Source: Gadus chalcogrammus
Lineage: Eukaryota; Chordata; Actinopteri; Gadiformes; Gadidae
Assembly: GCF_026213295.1 (NCBI RefSeq)
Contig: NC_079419.1
Location: forward strand, 27,567,206-27,631,205
Length of the DNA stretch: 64,000 nt
Direction: 5' to 3'
In this document: piece by piece, positions 11,668 to 24,937 of the stretch
Layout: every line of letters begins with the position of its first letter
Position numbering within the stretch: position 1 is the stretch's first letter
The notes under the pieces: model-generated
Databases searched by the model: none
What the model was told of the DNA's origin: nothing
Seen by the model: only the letters and a program-made list of their open reading frames with translations
Program-made: the position numbers and the translations under genes

Positions 11668-13041
11668 TTATTATTATTCCCCCCTAGAAGTGGGTCCACA
11701 GCCCAAACCGTAAAAGGTGCCGACACGCCAATTGCATGACTAGATCCAGGGCCCTGAGTTCTAAGCAGACGACAAAATCCAGACACGCCGGCCACTAGGT
11801 GGCGCTATACCAAGGAATACGCGTTTGGGGCTATAACTCCCACACCGAACCTCCCAGAGTCCAAAAACTTGTACACACAGATGCACTGGAGTCTGCTGCA
11901 TCTTTTGGGCTAGGCCACGCCCATTTGCGTCTATGAATATTTTTCGCTAATTCGCGAAAACCGCAAAACAGTTTTTTCCCTACTCCTCCCACATTTCTTG
12001 ACCAATCAACACCAAACTTTGCACCCGACATCTTCAGACGCACACGCAAAGGAATCATCAACAGCTTTTTTATCCGACCTTCGACGACGAAACGGTAGCG
12101 TTTTGAATATTTGTTTATTGGCTACGTTTTACGTCGAAACGCAAAAATTCAAAGAATACCAAAAGTAGACGTCGGATCAAGTCCAAATTTTAGACTCATG
12201 TCGGTGCTACCCTTAATGGCGTTCAATAAAGAATTCGGAATATTTCGCCATTAGGGGGCGCAATAAACGAGGAAATTGTATATCTTCTAATTGGCCAAAG
12301 GAATGTTCTTCAAACTATAAGGGAACCATCAAGGGGCAAACCCGAGTCTATATAAAAAATATGGCCAAGAATTAATAATGTAGGCGGGAGTTATTTGGCA
12401 AAGGAAAATTGTCTTTGGAAAATTTCGCCAACAGGGCGGCGCCAAAAAACGACGAAATAATATATCTCCTATTTGGCCAATGGAATGTTCTGAAAACGCG
12501 TTTTAGGCTACAACTCCCACACCAAAGCTCCCACAGTCAAAAACGTTATACGCACAGATTCACTGGAGTCAGCTGCATCTTTTGGCATAGGCCAGGCCCA
12601 TTTGCGTCAGTATTTTCTTTATGCAAAATCGCAAAAACAGCTAAACTGCCTTTTCGCTACTCCTCCCACATTTCTTGCCCAATTGACACCAAACTTTGCA
12701 CACGACATCTTCAGACGCACACTACAAGAAATCAGCAAAACTATTTTGATCCGACCATCGTTGACGAAACGGTAGCGTTTTGAATATATGTTTTGCGTTG
12801 CAAATCAGTAAAAACTATTTTGATCCAACCGTCGACGACTAAACGGTAGCGGAAAATGCGTTTGGGGCCGAAACTCCCACACTGAACCTCTCACAGTCAA
12901 AACCTTTATATCCACAGGTTGTTCACGGTAGCGTTTTGAATACTTGCTTCGCGTTGTGCCGGCGAAATGCACATTTCTTGTCGCGTTGTGCCGGCGAAAT
13001 GCACACTTCTTGGACCCCTGCATAACTGCTTGCAGTTCTAG
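11668..13041 (+). mobile_element. Family A unit 13 (long)
   Basis: Head H4 with AAAGGTGCCG. Nearly identical to unit 15 at an offset of 2278 bp; the one difference noticed is GTTATACGC here against GTTAGACGC there. Confidence 0.88.
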
Positions 13042-13880
13042 TTAGGGGTCCAAGCCAACAGGTTGGATCCCTATTGTTTTTGTAAGGATTTTTCTTATTA
13101 TTATTCCTGCGCTAAAAGTGGTACCACAGCCCAAACCGTAAATGGTGCACACGCGCCAATTCCATGACTAGAACCAGTACCGGCACCGCTACTCAGATAA
13201 CGAAATCCAGACATGCCGGCCACTAGGTGGCGCTATACCAAGGAGAAACACGTTTGGGGCTATAGCTCCAACACCGAACCTCCCACAGTCCAAAAACTTG
13301 TACACACAGATGCACTGGAGTCTGCTGCATCTTTTGGCCTAGGCCACGCCCATTTGCGTCTATGAATATTTTTCGCTAAATCGCGAAAACCGCAAAACTG
13401 TTTTTTTCGCTACTCCTCCCACATTTCTCGCCCGATCACCACCAAACTTTGCACATGGCATCTTCAGACGCACACGCAAAGAAATCATAGACAGTTTTTT
13501 GATCCGACCTTCGACGACGAAACGGTAGAGTTTTGAATATTTGTTTATTAGCAAAATTAGACGTGGAAAATTAAAAATCCAAACAAATCCAAAATTAGAC
13601 ATCGGATCGAGTCCAAACTCTACACACATGTTGGTGCTAACCTTAATGACGTTCGATAAAAATTTCGGAAAATTTCGCCAATGGGGGCGCAATAAACGAG
13701 GATATTGTATATCTTCTACAAAATTTCGCCGCGAAAACGCTACACTGACTTCTCGCTACTCATACCACAGTCAAATCCTTTGTATCCACAGGTTCAGGGT
13801 AGCGTTTTGAACACATGCTTCGCGTTGTGCCGGCGAAATGCACACTTCTTGGACCCCTGCATAACTGCTTGCAGTTCTAG
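13042..13880 (+). mobile_element. Family A unit 14 (short, one 5' module)
   Basis: Module at 13045. H6 head (GCGCTAAAAGTGGTACC) close to unit 41. Site 2 is the variant CGCCAATGGGGGCGCAA. Only one 32-bp repeat. Confidence 0.85.
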
Positions 13881-15319
13881 TTATTATTAGGGGTCCAAGC
13901 CAACAGGTTGGATCCCTATTGTTTTTGTAAGGATTTTTTTTATTATTATTATTATTCCCCCCTAGAAGTGGGTCCACAGCCCAAACCGTAAAAGGTGCCG
14001 ACACGCCAATTGCATGACTAGATCCAGGGCCCTGAGTTCTAAGCAGACGACAAAATCCAGACACGCCGGCCACTAGGTGGCGCTATACCAAGGAATACGC
14101 GTTTGGGGCTATAACTCCCACACCGAACCTCCCAGAGTCCAAAAACTTGTACACACAGATGCACTGGAGTCTGCTGCATCTTTTGGGCTAGGCCACGCCC
14201 ATTTGCGTCTATGAATATTTTTCGCTAATTCGCGAAAACCGCAAAACAGTTTTTTCCCTACTCCTCCCACATTTCTTGACCAATCAACACCAAACTTTGC
14301 ACCCGACATCTTCAGACGCACACGCAAAGGAATCATCAACAGCTTTTTTATCCGACCTTCGACGACGAAACGGTAGCGTTTTGAATATTTGTTTATTGGC
14401 TACGTTTTACGTCGAAACGCAAAAATTCAAAGAATACCAAAAGTAGACGTCGGATCAAGTCCAAATTTTAGACTCATGTCGGTGCTACCCTTAATGGCGT
14501 TCAATAAAGAATTCGGAATATTTCGCCATTAGGGGGCGCAATAAACGAGGAAATTGTATATCTTCTAATTGGCCAAAGGAATGTTCTTCAAACTATAAGG
14601 GAACCATCAAGGGGCAAACCCGAGTCTATATAAAAAATATGGCCAAGAATTAATAATGTAGGCGGGAGTTATTTGGCAAAGGAAAATTGTCTTTGGAAAA
14701 TTTCGCCAACAGGGCGGCGCCAAAAAACGACGAAATAATATATCTCCTATTTGGCCAATGGAATGTTCTGAAAACGCGTTTTAGGCTACAACTCCCACAC
14801 CAAAGCTCCCACAGTCAAAAACGTTAGACGCACAGATTCACTGGAGTCAGCTGCATCTTTTGGCATAGGCCAGGCCCATTTGCGTCAGTATTTTCTTTAT
14901 GCAAAATCGCAAAAACAGCTAAACTGCCTTTTCGCTACTCCTCCCACATTTCTTGCCCAATTGACACCAAACTTTGCACACGACATCTTCAGACGCACAC
15001 TACAAGAAATCAGCAAAACTATTTTGATCCGACCATCGTTGACGAAACGGTAGCGTTTTGAATATATGTTTTGCGTTGCAAATCAGTAAAAACTATTTTG
15101 ATCCAACCGTCGACGACTAAACGGTAGCGGAAAATGCGTTTGGGGCCGAAACTCCCACACTGAACCTCTCACAGTCAAAACCTTTATATCCACAGGTTGT
15201 TCACGGTAGCGTTTTGAATACTTGCTTCGCGTTGTGCCGGCGAAATGCACATTTCTTGTCGCGTTGTGCCGGCGAAATGCACACTTCTTGGACCCCTGCA
15301 TAACTGCTTGCAGTTCTAG
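13881..15319 (+). mobile_element. Family A unit 15 (long, one 5' module)
   Basis: Module at 13890, absent from its near-identical partner unit 13. Head H4. Units 13-15 look like a recent duplication with unit 14 in between. Confidence 0.88.
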
Positions 15320-16261
15320 TTATTATTAGGGGTCCAAGCCAACAGGTTGGATCCCTATTGTTTTTGTAAGGATTTTTCTTCCTATTATTATTAGGGGTCC
15401 AAGCCAACAGGTTGGATCCCTATTGTTTTTGTAAGGATTATTATTATTATACTTCCCGCGCTAAAAGTGGGTCCACAGCCCAAACCGTAAATGGTGCCGA
15501 CACGCCAATTGCATGACTAGATCCAGGTCCGGCACCGCTACTCAGATAACAAAATCCAGACACGCCGGCCACTAGGTGGCGCTATACCAAGGGAAAATGC
15601 GTTTGGGGCTATAACTCCCACACCGAACCTCCCACATTCAAAACCTCGTACACACAGATTCACTGGAGTCTGCTGCATCTTTTGGCATAGGCCACGCCCA
15701 TTTGCGTCTATAATTTTTTTTCGCAAAATCGCGAAAACCGCAAAACTGTTTTTTCGCTACTCCTCCCACATTTCTTGACCAATCGACACAAAACTTTGCA
15801 CACGACATCATCAGACGCACACGCAAAGGAATCATATACAGTTTTTTGATCCGACCTTCGACGACGAAACGATAGCATTTTGAATATTGGTATATTAGCT
15901 AAATTAGACGTGGAAAATCAAAAATACAAAAAAATCCAAAATTAGACATCGGATCGAGTCCAAATTCTACACACATGTTGGTGCTAACCTTAGTGACGTT
16001 CGATAAAAATTTCGGAAAATTCCGCCATTAGGGGGCGCAATAAACGAGGAAATTGTATATCTTCTACAAAATTTCGCCGCAAAAAACGCTACACTGACTT
16101 CTCGCTACTCCTACCACAGTCAAATCCTTTGTATCCACAGGTTCAGGGTAGCATTTTCAACACATGCTTCGCGATGTGCCGGCGAAATGCACATTTCTTG
16201 TCGCGTTGTGCCGGCGAAATGCACACTTCTTGGACCCCTGCATAACTGCTTGCAGTTCTAG
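15320..16261 (+). mobile_element. Family A unit 16 (short, two 5' modules)
   Basis: Modules at 15329 and 15394. Head H1, close to units 7, 9, 21 and 34. Confidence 0.85.
15329..15452 (+). repeat. Two tandem copies of the family A 5' hairpin module
   Basis: Copies at 15329 and 15394. The spacer contains TTCTTCC before the TTA run. Confidence 0.85.
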
Positions 16262-17028
16262 TTATTTTTATACTTACCCCCCTAAAAGTGGTACCACAGC
16301 CCAAACCGTAAATGGTGCACACACGCCAATTACATGACTAGATCCAGATCTCTTCGGACTACGCAGACGACAAAATCCAGACATGCCGGCCACTAGGTGG
16401 CGCTATACCAAGGAATACGCGTTAGGGGCTATAACTCCCACACCGAACCTCCCACAGTCCAAAAACTTGTACACACAGATGCACTGGAGTCTGCTGCATC
16501 TTTTGGTCTAGGCCACGCCCATTTGCGTCTATGAATATTTTTCGCTAAATCGCGAAAACCGCAAAACTGTTTTTTCGCTACTCCTCGCACATTTCTTAAC
16601 CAATCAACACCAAACTTTGCACACGGCATCTTCAGACGCACACGCAAAGAAATCATATACAGTTTTTTGATCCGACCTTCGACGACGAAACGGTAGAGTT
16701 TTGAATATTCTTTTATTAGCTAAATTAGACGTGGAAAATAAAAAAAACAAAAAATTCCAAAATTAGACATCGGATCGAGTCCAAATTTTAGACACATGTT
16801 GGTGCTAACCTTAATGACCTTCGATAAAAATTTCGGAAAATTCCGCCATTAGGGGGCGCAATAAACGAGGAAATTGTATATCTTCTACAAAAATTTCGCC
16901 GCGAAAACGCTACACTGACTTCTCGCTACTCCACAGGTTCAGGGTAGCGTTTTGAACACATGCTTCGCGTTGTGCCGGCGAAATTCACATTTCTTGTCGC
17001 GTTGTGCCGGCGAAATGCACACTTCTTG
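16262..17028 (+). mobile_element. Family A unit 17 (short, 3' end lost)
   Basis: Head H2. It shares the ~24-bp tail deletion of unit 6. It ends at CTTCTTG joined to TTA, the same breakpoint as units 2 and 26. Confidence 0.85.
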
Positions 17029-17781
17029 TTATACTTCCTACCAAGAAAGTGGGCCCACAGCCCAAACCGTAAATGGTGCGGACACGCCAATTGCATGACT
17101 AGATCCAGGTCAGTGAAGACTATGCAGACGACAAAATCCAGACACGCCGGTCACTAGGTGGCGCTATACCAAGGAATACGCGTTTGGGGCTATAACTCCC
17201 ACACCGAACCTCCCACATTCAAAAACTGCATCTTTTGGCCTAGGCCACGCCCATTTGCGTCCATAATTTTTTTTCGCAAAATCGCGAAAACCGCAAAACT
17301 GTTTTTTCCCTACTCCTCCCACATTTCTTGACTGATCAACACCAAACTTTGCACACGGCATCTTCAGATGCACACGCAAAGAAATCATATACAGTTTTTT
17401 GATCCGACCTTCGACGACGAAACGGTAGAGTTTTGAATATTCTTTTATTAGCTAAATTAGACGTGGAAAATTAAAAAACCAAAAAATTCCAAAATTAGAC
17501 ATCGGATCGAGTCCAAATTTTAGACACATGTTGGTGCTAACCTTAATGACGTTCGATAACAATATCGGAAAATTTCGCCATTAGGGGGCGCAATAAACGA
17601 GGAAATTGTATATCTTCTACAGAATTTCGCTGCGAAAACGCTACACTGACTTCTCGCAACTCCTACCACAGTCAAATCCTTTGTATCCACAGGTTTAGGG
17701 TAGCGTTTTAAACACATGCTTCGCGTTGTGCCGGCGAAACGCACATTTCTTGGACCCCTGCATAACTGCTTGCAGTTCTAG
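17029..17781 (+). mobile_element. Family A unit 18 (short, 753 bp)
   Basis: Head H3. Block P has lost about 35 bp (ATTCAAAAACTGCATC junction near 17220). Only one 32-bp repeat. Shortest unit of the array. Confidence 0.85.
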
Positions 17782-18601
17782 TTATTATTATACTTCCTAC
17801 CAAGAAAGTGGGAATACAGCCCATACCGTAAATGTTGCACACACGCCAATTGCATGACTAGATCCAGGTCAGTGAAGACTATGCAGACGACAAAATCCAG
17901 ACACGCCGGCCACTAGGTGGCGCTATACCAAGGAATACGCGTTTGGGGCTATAACTCCCACACCGAACCTCCCACAGTCCAAAAACTTGTACACACAGAT
18001 GCACTGGAGTCTGCTGCATCTTTTGGCCGAGGCCACGCCCATTTGCGTCTATGAATATTTTTCGCTAAATCGCGAAAACCGCAAAACTGTTTTTTCCCTA
18101 CTCCTCCCACATTTCTTGACCAATCGACACCAAACTTTGCACACGACATCTTCAGACGCACACGCAAAGGAATCGTATACAGTTTTTTGATCCGACCTTC
18201 GACGACGAAACGGTAGCATTTTGAATATTGGTATATTAGCTAAATTAGACGTGGAAAATCCAAAATCCAAAAAAATCCAAAATTAGAAATCGGATCGAGT
18301 CCAAATTCTACACACATGTTGGTGCTAACCTTAATGACGTTCGATAAAAATTTCGGACAATTTCGCCATTAGAGGGCGCAATAAACGAGGAAATTGTATA
18401 TCTTCTACAAAATTTTGCCGCGAAAACGCTACACTGACTTCTCGCTACTCCTACCACAGTCGAATCCTTTGTATCCACAAGTTCAGGGTAGCGTTTTGAA
18501 CACATGCTTCGCGTTGTGCCGGCGAAATTCACATTTCTTGTCGCGTTGTGCCGGCGAAATGCACACTTCTTGGACCCCTGCATAACTGCTTGCAGTTCTA
18601 G
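17782..18601 (+). mobile_element. Family A unit 19 (short)
   Basis: Head H3 with the private CAGCCCATACCG. Site 2 is AGAGGGCGC. Very similar to the next unit, so a recent tandem copy. Confidence 0.86.
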
Positions 18602-19427
18602 TTATTATTATTATTATACTTCCTACCAAGAAAGTGGGAATACAGCCCATACCGTAAATGTTGCACACACGCCAATTGCATGACTAGATCCAGGTCAGTG
18701 AAGACTATGCAGACGACAAAATCCAGACACGCCGGCCACTAGGTGGCGCTATACCAAGGAATACGCGTTTGGGGCTATAACTCCCACACCGAACCTCCCA
18801 CAGTCCAAAAACTTGTACACACAGATGCACTGGAGTCTGCTGCATCTTTTGGCCTAGGCCACGCCCATTTGCGTCTATGAATATTTTTCGCTAAATCGCG
18901 AAAACCGCAAAACTGTTTTTTCCCTACTCCTCCCACATTTCTTGACCAATCGACACCAAACTTTGCACACGACATCTTCAGACGCACACGCAAAGGAATC
19001 GTATACAGTTTTTTGATCCGACCTTCGACGACGAAACGGTAGCATTTTGAATATTGGTATATTAGCTAAATTAGACGTGGAAAATCCAAAATACAAAAAA
19101 ATCCAAAATTAGACATCGGATCGAGTCCAAATTCTACACACATGTTGGTGCTAACCTTAATGACGTTCAATAAAAATTTCGGACAATTTCGCCATTAGAG
19201 GGCGCAATAAACGAGGAAATTGTATATCTTCTACAAAATTTTGCCGCGAAAACGCCACACTGACTTCTCGCTACTCCTACCACAGTCGAATCCTTTGTAT
19301 CCACAAGTTCAGGGTAGCGTTTTGAACACATGCTTCGCGTTGTGCCGGCGAAATTCACATTTCTTGTCGCGTTGTGCCGGCGAAATGCACACTTCTTGGA
19401 CCCCTGCATAACTGCTTGCAGTTCTAG
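18602..19427 (+). mobile_element. Family A unit 20 (short)
   Basis: Head H3, a close tandem copy of unit 19 with the same AGAGGGCGC variant. Its 5' border is a TTA run with no hairpin module. Confidence 0.86.
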
Positions 19428-20247
19428 TTATTATTATACTTCCCGCGCTAAAAGTGGGTCCACAGCCCAAACCGTAAATGGTGCCGACACGCCAATTGCT
19501 TGACTAGATCCAGGTCCGGCACCGCTACTCAGATAACAAAATCCAGACACGCCGGCCACTAGGTGGCGCTATACCAAGGGAAAATGCGTTTGGGGCTATA
19601 ACTCCCACACCGAACCTCCCACATTCAAAACCTCGTACACACAGATTCACTGGAGTCTGCTGCATCTTTTGGCATAGGCCACGCCCATTTGCGTCTATAA
19701 TTTTTTTCCGCAAAATCGCGAAAACCGCAAAACTGTTTTTTCGCTACTCCTCCCACATTTCTTGACCAATCGACACAAAACTTTGCACACGACATCTTCA
19801 GACGCACACGCAAAGGAATCATATACAGTTTTTTGATCCGACCTTCGACGACGAAACGATAGCATTTTGAATATTGGTATATTAGCTAAATTAGACGTGG
19901 AAAATCAAAAATACAAAAAAATCCAAAATTAGACATCGGATCGAGTCCAAATTCTACACACATGTTGGTGCTAACCTTAATGATGTTCGATAAAAAATTC
20001 GGAAAATTCCGCCATTAGGGGGCGCAATAAACGAGGAAATTGTATATCTTCTACAAAATTTCGCCGCAAAAACGCTACACTGACTTCTCGCTACTCCTAC
20101 CACAGTCAAATCCTTTGTATCCACAGGTTCAGGGTAGCGTTTTGAACACATGCTTCGCGATGTACCGGCGAAATGCACATTTCTTGTCGCGTTGTGCCGG
20201 CGAAATGCACACTTCTTGGACCCCTGCATAACTGCTTGCAGTTCTAG
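19428..20247 (+). mobile_element. Family A unit 21 (short)
   Basis: Head H1 without a 5' module. Close to units 7, 9, 16 and 34. Intact 3' end. Confidence 0.85.
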
Positions 20248-21369
20248 TTAGGGGTCCAAGCCAACAGGTTGGATCCCTATTGTTTTTGTAAGGATTTTTA
20301 TTAGGGGTCCAAGCCAACAGGTTGGATCCCTATTGTTTTTGTAAGGATTATTATTCCTATTATTCTTACCCCCCTAAAAGTGGGACCACAGCCCAAACCG
20401 TAAATGGTGCCGACACGCGAATTGCATGACTAGATCCAGATCTGTTCGGACTAAGCAGACGACAAAATCCAGACACGCCGGTCACTAGGTGGCGCTATAC
20501 CAAGGAATACGCGTTTGGGGCTATAACTCCCACACCGAACCTCCCACAGTCAAAAAACTTGTACACACATATTCACTGGAGTCTGCTGCATCTTTTGGCA
20601 TAGGCCACGCCCATTTGCGTCTATGAATATTTTTCGCAAAATCGCGAAAACCGCAAAACAGTTTTTTCCCTACTCCTCCCACATTTTTTGACCAATCAAC
20701 ACCAAACTTTGCACACGACATCTTCAGACGCACACGCAAAGAAATTATCGGACAGTTTTTTGATCCGACCGTCGACGACGAAACGGTAGCGTTTTGAATA
20801 TTGGTATATTAGCTAAATTAGACGTGGAAAATCAAAAATCCAGAAAAATCCAAAGGTAGACATCGGAACGAGTCCAAATTTTACAGACATGTTGGTGCTA
20901 ACCTTAATGTCGTTCAATAAAATTTTCGGAATATTTCGCCATTAGGGGGCGCAATAAACGAGGAAATTGTATATCTTCTTATTGGCCAAAGGAATGTTCT
21001 TCAAACTCAAAGGAAACCATCAAGGGGCAAACCCGAGTCTATATAAAAAATATGGCCAAGAATTATTAATGTGGGCGGGAGTTATTTGGCAAAGGAAAAT
21101 TGTCTTTTGAAAATTTCGCCACAAGGGGTCGCAAATAAACGACGAAATAATATATCTCCTAACTTGCCAATGGAATGTTCTGAAAACGCGTTTTGGGCTA
21201 TAACTCCCACACCGAAGCTCCCACAGTCAAAACCTTTATATCCACAGATTCACTGGAGTCAGCTGCATCTTTTGGCACACGCTGTTTCTCAATTTTTGAA
21301 CACATGCTTCGCGTTGTGCCGGCGAAATGCACACTTCTTGGACCCCTGCATAACTGCTTGCAGTTCTAG
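20248..21369 (+). mobile_element. Family A unit 22 (mid class, two 5' modules)
   Basis: Modules at 20251 and 20304. H2 variant (ATCTGTTCGG). The mid-class tail joins TTTCTCAATTTTTGAACAC and carries one 32-bp repeat. Confidence 0.85.
20251..20364 (+). repeat. Two tandem copies of the family A 5' hairpin module
   Basis: Copies at 20251 and 20304, only 53 bp apart, so the TTA spacer between them is minimal. Confidence 0.85.
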
Positions 21370-22380
21370 TTATTATTATTCCCCCCTAGAAGTGGGTCCA
21401 CAGCCCAAACCGTAAATGGTGCCGACACGCCAATTGCATGACTAGATCCAGGGCCCTGAGTTCTAAGCAGACGACCAAATCCAGACACGCCGGCCACTAG
21501 GTGGCGCTATACCAAGGAAAGACGCGTTTGGGGCTATAACTCCCACACCGAACCTCCCACATTCAAAACCTTGTACACACAGATTCACTGGAGTCTGCTG
21601 CATCTTTTGGTATAGGCCACGCCCATTTGCGTCTATGAATATTTTTCGCTAAATCGCGAAAACCGCAAAACTGTTTTTTCGCTACTCCTCGCACATTTCT
21701 TGACCAATCAACACCAAACTTTGCACACGGCATCTTCAGACGCACACGCAAAGAAATCATATACACTTTTTTGATCCGACCTTCGACGACGAAACGGTAG
21801 AGTTTTGAATATTCTTTTATTAGCGAAATTAGACGTGGAAAAGCAAAAAATTAAAAAAATACCAAATTTAGACTTCGGATCAAGTCCAAATTTTAGACAC
21901 ATGTCGGTGCTGGCCTTAATGGCGTTCAATAAAGAATTCGGAATATTTCGCCATTAGGGGGCGCAATAAACGAGGAAATTGTATATCTTCTAATTGGCAA
22001 AAAGAATGTTCTTCAAACTATAAGGGAACCATCAAGGGGCAAACCCGAGTCTATATAAAAAATATGGCCAAGAATTATTAATGTGGGCGGGAGTTATTTG
22101 GCAAAGGAAAATTGTCTTTGGAAAATTTCGCCACAAGGGGGCGCAAATAAACGACGAAATAATATATCTCCTAACTGGCCAATGGAATGTTCTGAAAACG
22201 CGTTTTAGGCTATAACTCCCACACCGAAGCTCCCACAGTCAAAAACGTTATATCCACAGATTCACTGGAGTCAGCTGCATCTTTTGGCATACGCCGTTCC
22301 TCAATTTCGAACACATGCTTCGTGTTGTGCCGGCGAAATGCACACTTCTTGGACCCCTGCATAACTGCTTGCAGTTCTAG
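21370..22380 (+). mobile_element. Family A unit 23 (mid class)
   Basis: Head H4. The third CTCF-like core CGCCACAAGGGGGCGC is intact at about 22129. One 32-bp repeat. Confidence 0.85.
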
Positions 22381-23206
22381 TTATTTTTATTATTATACTT
22401 CCTACCAAGAAAGTGGGAATACAGCCCATACCGTAAATGTTGCACACACGCCAATTGCATGACTAGATCCAGGTCAGTGAAGACTATGCAGACGACAAAA
22501 TCCAGACACGCCGGCCACTAGGTGGCGCTATACCAAGGAATACGCGTTTGGGGCTATAACTCCCACACCGAACCTCCCACAGTCCAAAAACTTGTACACA
22601 CAGATGCACTGGAGTCTGCTGCATCTTTTGGCCTAGGCCACGCCCATTTGCGTCTATGAATATTTTTCGCTAAATCGCGAAAACCGCAAAACTGTTTTTT
22701 CCCTACTCCTCCCACATTTCTTGACCAATCGACACCAAACTTTGCACACGACATCTTCAGACGCACACGCATAGAAATCGTAGACAGTTTTTTGATCCGA
22801 CCTTCGACGACGAAACGGTAGAGTTTTGAATATTGGTTTATTAGCTAAATTAGACGTGGAAAATTAAAAATCCAAAAAAATCCAAAATTAGACATCGGAT
22901 CGAGTCCAAATTCTACACACATGTTGGTGCTAACCTTAATGACGTTCGATAAAAATTTCGGAAAATTCCGCCATTAGGGGGCGCAATAAACGAGGAAATT
23001 GTATATCTTCTACAAAATTTCGCCGCGAAAACGCCACACTGACTTCTCGCTACTCCTACCACAGTCAAATCCTTTGTATCCACAGGTTCAGGGTAGCGTT
23101 TTCAACACATGCTTCGCGTTGTGCCGGCGAAATGCACATTTCTTGTCGCGTTGTGCCGGCGAAATGCACACTTCTTGGACCCCTGCATAACTGCTTGCAG
23201 TTCTAG
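22381..23206 (+). mobile_element. Family A unit 24 (short)
   Basis: Head H3, same lineage as units 19 and 20. Two 32-bp repeats. Confidence 0.85.
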
Positions 23207-24023
23207 TTATTATACTTCCTACCAAGAAAGTGGGAATTCAGCCCATACCGTAAATGTTGCACACACGCCAATTGCATGACTAGATCCAGGTCAGTGAAGA
23301 CTATGCAGACGACAAAATCCAGACACGCCGGCCACTAGGTGGCGCTATACCAAGGGAAAATGCGTTTGGGGCTATAACTCCCACAACGAACCTCCCACAG
23401 TCAAAAACTTGTACCCACATATTCACTGGAGTCTGCTGCATCTTTTGGCCTAGGCCACGCCCATTTGCGTCTATGAATATTTTTCGCAAAATCGCGAAAA
23501 CCGCAAAACTGTTTTTTCGCTACTCCTCCCACATTTCTTGACCATCTGACACAAAACTTTGCACACGGCATCTTCAGACGCACACGCAAAGAAATCTTAG
23601 ACAGTTTTTTGATCCGACCTTCGACGACGAAACGGTAGAGTTTTCAATATTTGTTTATTAGCTAAATTAGACGTGGAAAATCAAAAATACAAAAAAATCC
23701 AAAAGTAGACATCGGATCGAGTCCTAATTCTACACACATGTTGGTGCTAACCTTAATGTCGTTCGATAAAAAATTCGGAAGATTTCGCCATTAGGGGGCG
23801 CAATAAACGAGGAAATTGTATATCTTCTACAAAATTTCGCCCCGAAAACGCTACACTGACTTCTCGCTACTCCTACCACAGTCAAATCCTTTGTATCCAC
23901 AGGTTCAGGGTAGCGTTTTGAACACATGCTTCGCGTCGTGCCGGCGAAATGCACATTTCTTGTCGCGTTGTGCCGGCGAAATGCACACTTCTTGGACCCC
24001 TGCATAACTGCTTGCAGTTCTAG
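23207..24023 (+). mobile_element. Family A unit 25 (short)
   Basis: Head H3 (GGGAATTCAG variant). Tail matches unit 41 closely, including the rare GCGTCGTGCCGG. Confidence 0.85.
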
Positions 24024-24937
24024 TTAGGGGTCCAAGCCAACAGGTTGGATCCCTATTGTTTTTGTAAGGATTTTTCTTATTATTATTATTAGGGGTCCAA
24101 GCCAACAGGTTGGATCCCTATTGTTTTTGTAAGGATTTTTATTATTATTATTATACTTCCTTCCCTAAAAGTGGGCCCACACCCCAAACCGTAAATGGTG
24201 CGGACACGCCAATTGCATGACTAGATCCATGTCTGTGATGTGTACGCAGACGACAAAATCCGGACACGCCGGTCACTAGGTGGCGCTATACCAAGGAATA
24301 CGCGTTTGGGGCTATAACTCCCACACCGAACCTCACAGAGTCCAAAAACTTGTACCCACATATTCACTGGAGTCTGCTGCATCTTTTGGTCTAGGCCACG
24401 CCCATTTGCGTCTATGAATATTTTTCGCTAAATCGCGAAAACCGCAAAACTGTTTTTTCCCTACTTCTCCCACATGTCTTGACCAATCAACACCAAACTT
24501 TGCACACGGCATCTTCAGACGCACACGCAAAGAAATCATCAACACTTTTTTGATCCGACCTTCGACAACGAAACGGTAGCATTTTGAATATTTGTTTATT
24601 AGCTAAATTAGACGTGGAAAAGCAAAAAATTAAAAAAATACAAAAATTAGACTTCAGATCAAGTCCAAATTTTAGACACATGTCGGTGCTGGCCTTAATG
24701 GCGTTCAATAAAGAATTCGGAATATTTCGCCATTAGGGGGCGCAATAAACGAGGAAATTGTATATCTTCTACAAAATTTCGCCGCGAAAACGCTACACTG
24801 ACTTCTCGCTACTCCTACCACAGTCAAATCCTTTTGTATCCACAGGTTCAGGGTAGCGTTTTCAACACATGCTTCGCGTTGTGCCGGCGAAATGCACATT
24901 TCTTGTCGCGTTGTGCCGGCGAAATGCACACTTCTTG
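24024..24937 (+). mobile_element. Family A unit 26 (short, two 5' modules, 3' end lost)
   Basis: Modules at 24027 and 24092. Head H7. Ends at CTTCTTG and joins TTAGGGGTCC of the next module, the third unit with this exact breakpoint. Confidence 0.86.
24027..24153 (+). repeat. Two tandem copies of the family A 5' hairpin module
   Basis: Copies at 24027 and 24092 separated by a TTTTTC plus TTA spacer. Confidence 0.85.
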
